From RGIG3009 sp964470515 (lineage in GTDB: Bacteria > Bacillota > Clostridia > Oscillospirales > Acutalibacteraceae): a stretch of 25,638 nucleotides of DNA. The notes under the pieces are model-generated. The model was given only the letters and a program-made list of their open reading frames with translations, searched no databases and was not told the origin of the DNA. How positions within the stretch are numbered: the first letter of the stretch is position 1; every line of letters begins with the position of its first letter. Shown here in pieces: positions 20,818 to 25,638 of this stretch. Both the position numbers and the translations under genes were made by a program. Location of the stretch: the NCBI GenBank assembly GCA_964470515.1, contig CAYYDD010000018.1, positions 1 to 25,638 of the forward strand. Reading direction: 5' to 3'.

Positions 20818-22090
20818 CGGCATTCCCCTCCTGTGCTAACAGATACACACATTCACAGCGCAACCGCTGTGCCGCGCGGATGACCGCCTCGCGATCTACC
20901 GCCGTAAGCTCCTGACGAAGCTCCTCCGGGGAGCTAAATTGCGGCAGCAACGTTTGCGCGAGATACCAGCTCGCAAGCCCGGACTGCGAATCGTTTACCG
21001 TTTCAAAGCTCTGGATGATACAGCGGCGCGCGGCCTCCAAATCCTCATCCGTAAACTCACCCGCCGCCAGTGCCGCCACCTGCTTTAATATCTCCTGTTC
21101 GGCTCGCTCGGCGTTGGCTTCATCCACACCGCTCTGCACCAGCAGGATACCCTTCATACGGTCGTACGAGGACGAGCAATAATAGCAAAGACTCAGCTTT
21201 TCGCGCACGTTGCGGAACAACAGTGACGACGGTGTACCGCCGAGCACGGCATTCATCAGCCGTGTCGCAGTGACATCCGCCTCCGGCTCGGCACGGCCGG
21301 CACGGAAGCCCAGCACCAGCTTGGATTGATTGATGGGCATCCGCTCGGTCTTACGGCGCAGCTCCGGCAGTCGCGTGGCGGTATCCGTCACGCACGGCAA
21401 CGGGGCGCGGTCGGCCACCGCAGAGAAGCCGCGGCGGAACGCCTCCTGCACCTCGGGCATCGCATCCTCACCCTGCAGCGTCAGCCGCACGGTGGCGTGG
21501 CGCAGCATCCGCCGCCACGCAGCGGTGACCCGCTCGGGCGTGAGATGCTCGATGACCTCGGCGCGGCCGTAGCGACCGATGCTGTACGCCTCGTCGGGAC
21601 ACAGCAGCTCTTCCGCACGGCAACGGGCATACCAGCGTTTTTCATTGATCTGTGCGCGTACGTCTTCGGCCAGGCACCGACGCTCGGTCTCCACGTCCGC
21701 ACAGCGGAACACACCATTATCCAGTGCGGGAGCAAACAGCATATCGCACAGTAGCCGCGCACACGCGGCGGTAACCTCCTCGCCGTTCAGGGCATAGCGG
21801 TCGGCGGTGCACTCGGCGGTGAGGATCAGCCCCTGCGACTCACCCACACGGGTGACCTGCCCAGTGACGGACGCGCCGTACAATTCGTTCAGCCGACGGT
21901 GCAGGGCGGTAAAATCCGGATACGCCGCACACGCCCGTGTGAGCAGGCGCGGCAGGATGGCGTATTCCTCCACGGTATCGCGCGACAACGGCAAAAACAG
22001 TCCCACCGTGATCTGTGCGGTTTTGAAGCGGTTATCCGGCAGCGCTAAGCTTTCCACGCCGTCACACAGCCGATGCGAACAAACACGCAT
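20810..22090 (-). CDS. M16 family homologue without zinc site (YmfF-like)
   Basis: The 426-residue protein has the M16 fold signature in its second half (NAVLGGTPSSLLFRNVREK, then LSLCYYCSSSYDRMKGILLVQSGV). It lacks an HxxEH motif near the N-terminus, where TRACAAYPDFTALHRRLNELYG occupies the position. This is the pattern of the inactive subunit that pairs with an active M16 partner. It has no signal peptide. ATG 22090 follows AAGGAGGTG, and the gene is first in the operon that continues with the active peptidase, lgt and folD. Stop and next start overlap, which supports equal production of the two subunits. Confidence 0.88.
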   Translation of the reverse strand: MRVCSHRLCDGVESLALPDNRFKTAQITVGLFLPLSRDTVEEYAILPRLLTRACAAYPDFTALHRRLNELYGASVTGQVTRVGESQGLILTAECTADRYALNGEEVTAACARLLCDMLFAPALDNGVFRCADVETERRCLAEDVRAQINEKRWYARCRAEELLCPDEAYSIGRYGRAEVIEHLTPERVTAAWRRMLRHATVRLTLQGEDAMPEVQEAFRRGFSAVADRAPLPCVTDTATRLPELRRKTERMPINQSKLVLGFRAGRAEPEADVTATRLMNAVLGGTPSSLLFRNVREKLSLCYYCSSSYDRMKGILLVQSGVDEANAERAEQEILKQVAALAAGEFTDEDLEAARRCIIQSFETVNDSQSGLASWYLAQTLLPQFSSPEELRQELTAVDREAVIRAAQRLRCECVYLLAQEGNADG

Positions 22091-22122
22091 TCCCGCACCT
22101 CCTTTTTGCTTTAATTTCCTAT

Positions 22123-22128
22123 ATTATA
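22123..22128 (-). promoter_or_regulatory. -10 element of the M16-lgt-folD operon
   Basis: TATAAT on the minus strand lies 33 bases before the first start codon. The -35 at the right distance (TTTTCT) is weak, so the full promoter is uncertain. Confidence 0.4.
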
Positions 22129-22165
22129 TCACACTTTTACACACGAGAAAAGGCCTTTTTTGCTA

Positions 22166-23335
22166 TTATTCACTTCTTAAGGCCTCGACCGGCTGCAAAC
22201 GCGAGGCTTTATACGCGGGATAGGCCCCGAACACACCGCCGACGAGCAGCGAAAAGAGGAACAACAGCGCAAACAAGGAAAGCGGAACAGCGGCGGAAAA
22301 GCCCACGGCGTTCAGCACGATGAGCAGCAACACTGAAGGCAGCATACCGAGGACGGCACCTGCGGCGGAGAGAATGATCGCCTCAGCGAGAAATTCCAGC
22401 AATATGCGGCGATTTGTGGCGCCGATGGCTTTTTTAATGCCGATCTCCCGCGTGCGCTCCCCCACAGCCGACAGCATCGCCGTGACGATGCCGAAGCCCG
22501 ACACCACCAGCGAGATCGCGCTGATAGCTGTGAGAATGACAACAATGATATCCACCAGCCCCTCGAGTCGTTCCTTCTGCACGGCGAGATCGTCGGTGCG
22601 GAACGGTGAAGAGCCGTCGTACAGACGATCCAGCAAGCGTTCGACGCGCCGTTCGGCGGTATCCGACGCGGTGCTGACGCGGATTGCCACCTGATCGAAT
22701 GCGGTCTGGCCGGTGATAGTACTGTGGGTGGTGTACGGAACGTACAGCATCCCGGGGATCAGGGACGTGAAATTCTGGAGCAGGCTACTGCCGGTCTCGC
22801 TGACACCCACCACGGTCAGGTCTTCTATTATACCGCCGAACTGCACCGCCACGGTCTTGCCCACCACGTTGCTGCGGCCGTATACCGTGCGGGCGAGTGA
22901 CTCGTCCAGCACACAGACCCGTGCCGAGGTGGATACGTCGCCCGGCGAGATCATCCGCCCATAGCACAGCTGAAGCGATATGACCTGATCGGCACCCGCG
23001 TCGATGCCGCACAGTGCCGATTCACACGACGCGGCAGCCGTGGATACGTTCGCAAGCTGCACCATCAGCGGCATCGCAGAGCTTACGCAGGAAAGCGAGC
23101 GTAGCTCCGACAGCGTTTCCTCGCTGATGAGCTCGCCGCCCGTCTGTGCCATCACGGACAAGCCGCCGACCCCCATACTGTTCAGCTCGTCATCGACAAA
23201 GGCACGACCCGCCGTGCTGATAACGGACACGGCGGATACCATCATCACGCCCACCGCGATACCGATGACCGTCAGCCACGTGCGGTGGCGTTTGCGGCAC
23301 AAGCTGCGGAAAGCACCCTTTATCAATTCTCCCAT
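22166..23335 (-). CDS. MacB/FtsX-type ABC transporter permease
   Basis: The 389-residue protein has one N-terminal membrane helix (HRTWLTVIGIAVGVMMVSAVSV, about residues 17-38). An extracellular domain of about 210 residues follows, then three C-terminal helices near 265-290, 315-340 and 352-375. ERTREIGIKKAIGATNRRI precedes the third helix; this cytoplasmic coupling motif is the hallmark of MacB/FtsX permeases. It ends with AYKASRLQPVEALRSE, the standard terminus. The start at ATG 23335 is three bases after the adaptor gene. MacB proteins usually have an ATPase fused or encoded next door; none is present here. Export of an antibiotic, peptide or lipid is possible, but the substrate cannot be told. 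Confidence 0.9.
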   Translation of the reverse strand: MGELIKGAFRSLCRKRHRTWLTVIGIAVGVMMVSAVSVISTAGRAFVDDELNSMGVGGLSVMAQTGGELISEETLSELRSLSCVSSAMPLMVQLANVSTAAASCESALCGIDAGADQVISLQLCYGRMISPGDVSTSARVCVLDESLARTVYGRSNVVGKTVAVQFGGIIEDLTVVGVSETGSSLLQNFTSLIPGMLYVPYTTHSTITGQTAFDQVAIRVSTASDTAERRVERLLDRLYDGSSPFRTDDLAVQKERLEGLVDIIVVILTAISAISLVVSGFGIVTAMLSAVGERTREIGIKKAIGATNRRILLEFLAEAIILSAAGAVLGMLPSVLLLIVLNAVGFSAAVPLSLFALLFLFSLLVGGVFGAYPAYKASRLQPVEALRSE

Positions 23336-23338
23336 TCG

Positions 23339-24265
23339 TCATCCCACCCGTACCGTGTCCCCGGATAGGGTCTCCGGATCCTGTACCAGCCGGTCGCCGG
23401 ACGACAGCCCGGACACCACAAGAACACCCTCCCCGCATTCCTTGCCGAATATCGGTACCGTGCGTGTCGCGGTGCCGTCGGCCTGGTAGACATAGACATA
23501 TTCCGTTCCCTCCTCGTTCTGGCCGATGCAGTTGTACGGCACCAGCAGTGCGTTTTCGATGATGTCGGTCACCACCGTGGCACGGGCATTCAGCCCCGCA
23601 CGCAGGGAGGAGTCGATCTCGTCCTCCCACAGCAGCACCACCGCATCTACCACCGTTTCATTCGTCGTGCCGACGTATTCCTGATGCGCGGTCTCGGCGA
23701 TCTCGGCGACCGTGCCGTGGTACATCTCCTTGGCAAACGCCACGCCGGTGATCTCCACCTCCTGCCCCACCGCAATGCGGGACAGATATTTTTCCCGCAC
23801 GGTCACAGCGATACTGACGCTGCCTCCCGCCGCTATGACCGCGCACGGCTCGGTGCTGTCGGTCACCTCGCCGGCCTGCACGTTGAGTTCCTTTACCACG
23901 CCGGATACCGGGGCGGTGACGGTGCTGTCGATGCTGTCGGTACTGATGCCGGGGATGGCCGAGCCGAGCTGCGCGAGCACCTGCTGCGTTGCTTCCACGT
24001 CCACCGAAAACAGCGCGTCACCCTGCTTCACCCGCTGTCCCTCGCTGACGTAGATTTCGCGGGCGATGCAGGGCAGCTCTACGTAGACCTCCCGGCTGTC
24101 GGCTGTCTGCACCTTCCCGGTACATTCCACCGTTTGCCGCACCGACGACGATTCCACCGTGGTCAGCGTGACCTCCACCGTCTGCGGCGCGGCGGTCAAA
24201 CGGATACCGACGATGAGAGCCAGTGCCAGCACCGTGCTGAATGTCAATATTAGGTATTTTTTCAT
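23339..24265 (-). CDS. Membrane-fusion (HlyD/MacA-like) adaptor protein
   Basis: I choose ATG 24265, preceded by GGATGGAG, over ATG 24283; this gives 308 residues. One N-terminal membrane anchor (YLILTFSTVLALALIVGIRL) is followed by the adaptor core. The first lipoyl half has VECTGKVQTADSREVYVELP and EGQRVKQGDALFSVD. A hairpin of only about 25 residues follows, then the second lipoyl half (TVTAPVSGVVKELNVQAGEV). The beta-barrel and membrane-proximal domains end at SGLSSGDRLVQDPETLSGD. The short hairpin is typical of Gram-positive MacA-like proteins. It lies three bases before the permease gene. The DNA directly upstream is a foreign scar, so the operon may have lost its leading part. Confidence 0.88.
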   Translation of the reverse strand: MKKYLILTFSTVLALALIVGIRLTAAPQTVEVTLTTVESSSVRQTVECTGKVQTADSREVYVELPCIAREIYVSEGQRVKQGDALFSVDVEATQQVLAQLGSAIPGISTDSIDSTVTAPVSGVVKELNVQAGEVTDSTEPCAVIAAGGSVSIAVTVREKYLSRIAVGQEVEITGVAFAKEMYHGTVAEIAETAHQEYVGTTNETVVDAVVLLWEDEIDSSLRAGLNARATVVTDIIENALLVPYNCIGQNEEGTEYVYVYQADGTATRTVPIFGKECGEGVLVVSGLSSGDRLVQDPETLSGDTVRVG

Positions 24266-24346
24266 ACCGCTCCATCCTTTCATCGGCTTTAGTGTTTGAT
24301 GGAAAGCAAAAATTATAAGGTGAGAAACTGAGATTTTGATAATTAA

Positions 24347-25335
24347 AAAAGCTCCCTCGAAGATGAACAGCCTTACGAGGTGCCGAAGAATTGGTGTTGG
24401 ACAAGATAAGGAAACATAACGGAGGTAGTTGGCGGTGGCATCCCCTCGTCATCCGTGACAGAATATTACGAAAACGGTACTATTCCTTGGTTAAGTCCGG
24501 CAGACCTTTCCGGGTATAATGAACTGTATATTTCTTGTGGAGCCAAAAACGTAACAGAGTTAGGGTTATCAAAATCATCTGCTCGTATGCTTCCGACAAA
24601 CACCGTTTGCTTATCAACACGTGCGCCTATTGGCTACGTTGTTATTGCTCAAAATCCACTTTGTACGAATCAGGGATTTAAGGGTTTTGTTCCTTCTCCG
24701 TGTTGCCTGCCGCAATACCTTTATTGGTATCTTAAAGGCAATAAAGCAATGTTGGAAAGCTATGCAAGTGGCACAACGTTTCTTGAATTGTCAGGTAGTA
24801 AAGCGGCGTTAGTTGAATTTCCTCTTGCACCGCTTACCGAACAACAACGGATCGTGGAAACCATCGCAGATCTGTTCGCCGACCTTGATAAAGCGGCGGA
24901 GAATGCGCAGAGGATTGTGGATGGCTACGAACAACGCAGAGCCGCCATTTTAGCCGATGCTTTTGCCGGCAATCTGACGGAGCAATGGAGAGAAACAAAT
25001 ACTATCAACATAAGCAGTTGGCAAGAACTATCGCTCTCGGATTTAGGAACACTCGAAAGAGGTCGCTCAAAACACCGTCCGAGAAATGACGAACGCTTAT
25101 TTGGTGGCGACTATCCTTTTATTCAAACGGGTGATGTCGCCGCAGCAGATGTGTACGTTACACATCACAGCCAAACTTTGAGCGAGTTTGGAATGGCACA
25201 AAGTAGGCTTTTCCCTGCGGGAACACTTTGTATCACTATTGCAGCGAACATAGGAGACGTTGTCATTCTCTCGTATGACTGTTGTTTTCCCGATAGCGTT
25301 GTTGGCTTTACCCCGAATAATAAAACATCATCAAA
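24347..25335 (+). pseudogene. hsdS: Type I restriction-modification specificity subunit HsdS, broken
   Basis: HsdS supplies DNA recognition to type I restriction-modification enzymes through two target recognition domains (TRD). The readable frame begins at 24347 with EDEQPYEVPKNWCWTR and has no start codon. TAA at 24407-24409 then interrupts it, most likely a TTA leucine codon changed by one base, because GNITEVVGGGIPSSSV continues in the same frame. TRD1 follows (GTIPWLSPADLS, LSTRAPIGYV, GTTFLELSGSKAA). Then comes the conserved helical spacer LAPLTEQQRIVETIADLFADLDKAAENAQ. TRD2 starts at SWQELSLSDLGTLERGRSKH and breaks off after NNKTSSKN near 25335. The last 40 or so codons to the stop at 25462 are antisense to another gene. 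No hsdR or hsdM is present in the window. Confidence 0.8.
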
Positions 25336-25459
25336 GAATGTTATTGACGTAACCGTTCAAGTAAAGTATCAGACCGTCTTTATAATCTCCAACGATTTCA
25401 GCTATCCCTTTGTCATCACCATCAAGGAAACGGCGGTAGCTACTTGCACCGTTATCCAT
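25331..25459 (-). pseudogene. Sigma-70-like factor of a conjugative element, 5' fragment
   Basis: From ATG 25459, with AAGGAG 9 bases upstream, the frame reads MDNGASSYRRFLDGDDKGIA, then EIVGDYKDGLILYLNGYVNN and stops after 42 codons. This matches, from memory, the N-terminus of small sigma-70-family factors carried by conjugative and mobilisable elements of gut clostridia, which are about 130-160 residues long. The frame ends where the hsdS fragment begins, so the rest of the gene was removed by the junction. It lies opposite in strand to hsdS. Confidence 0.6.
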
Positions 25460-25564
25460 TGACTTTCTCCTTTCCGAAAGGGTTATTTTTCATCCCTTTC
25501 ACTTATTAGTCGTATGAGGGCAGAAAAAGTCTCACTTATATTATAAAATTTTTGAGCAAATCAA

Positions 25565-25593
25565 ATGACGGCAAGAATGATCCCTGCCGTCAT
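25565..25593. terminator. Hairpin near the window end
   Basis: ATGACGGCA (25565-25573) pairs with TGCCGTCAT (25585-25593) around an 11-base loop. On the minus strand a T-rich stretch follows, so it may end a minus-strand gene beyond the window. The stretch 25463-25638 shows no gene otherwise. Confidence 0.5.
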
Positions 25594-25638
25594 CTCTCTA
25601 AAATATACCCTTGTTATATTTGATCTGTCCGTACAATA

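Larger units (their letters stand above)
24284..25638. mobile_element. Mobile-DNA scar with restriction and element gene fragments
   Basis: From just upstream of the adaptor gene to the end of the window the DNA is more AT-rich. It consists of a start-less type I restriction specificity gene fragment (plus) joined to the 5' end of a sigma-factor gene of conjugative-element type (minus). Neither gene is complete. The element's limits are not visible. I infer two successive insertion or deletion events. Confidence 0.5.

Noticed and set aside
22143..22165. AAAAGGCCTTTT after the permease gene as a terminator
   Set aside because: It is a palindrome without a loop, and the stem is too short and AT-rich to be a convincing intrinsic terminator.
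1..25638. CRISPR array, complete prophage, toxin-antitoxin pair or complete restriction system
   Set aside because: No regularly spaced repeats, phage structural genes or toxin-antitoxin pair are visible. The only restriction gene is a broken hsdS without hsdM or hsdR.

Overview
The window looks like the chromosome of a spore-forming member of the class Clostridia, most likely a gut Oscillospirales/Ruminococcaceae-type bacterium. The housekeeping genes are GC-rich. Two sporulation-type genes are present (spoIID, cwlD), as is a Firmicutes-style pair of M16 peptidase homologues, and promoters are near-consensus with strong AGGAGG-type ribosome sites. Taxonomy is inferred from gene content and style, not from a search.

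Layout. 1-257: 3' end of an integrase-type insertion sequence. 258-3321: mnmG-rsmG (tRNA modification and 16S rRNA methylation) followed by a small DUF896 protein gene. 3324-3900: an internally deleted, non-autonomous IS3-like element with perfect 18-bp terminal inverted repeats. 3911-4951 (minus): a DUF3048 lipoprotein. 5060-6124: an unusual tRNA locus. It has a perfect consensus promoter, the 5' half of a tRNA-Arg(CCU), an intact tRNA-Arg(CCU), an AT-rich decayed segment, then a 3' tRNA half and its terminator. This looks like the scar of an element that integrated in an anticodon loop. 6332-9591: a PduL-type phosphotransacylase, two membrane protein genes, several gene remnants and spoIID (minus).

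9718-16929 is mostly plus strand. It holds citrate synthase, an acidic-tailed membrane protein, glyceraldehyde-3-phosphate dehydrogenase, an uncharacterised TIM-barrel-like protein, another membrane protein, cwlD and radA. Most units have their own promoter and an intrinsic terminator. 16930-17258 holds REP-like palindromes and back-to-back terminators. 17259-24265 is all minus: a 114-residue membrane protein whose promoter is flanked by LexA-like operators; a compact operon of two M16 homologues, lgt and folD; and a membrane-fusion protein plus MacB/FtsX-type permease with no ATPase gene beside them.

24284-25638 is an AT-richer mobile-DNA scar. A type I restriction specificity gene has lost its start, carries an in-frame stop and is cut inside its second recognition domain. 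It is joined to the first 42 codons of an oppositely oriented sigma-factor gene.

No complete new defence or mobile system is visible. The most interesting points are the split tRNA-Arg locus, the possible SOS control of an unknown small membrane protein, and the decayed element junctions.
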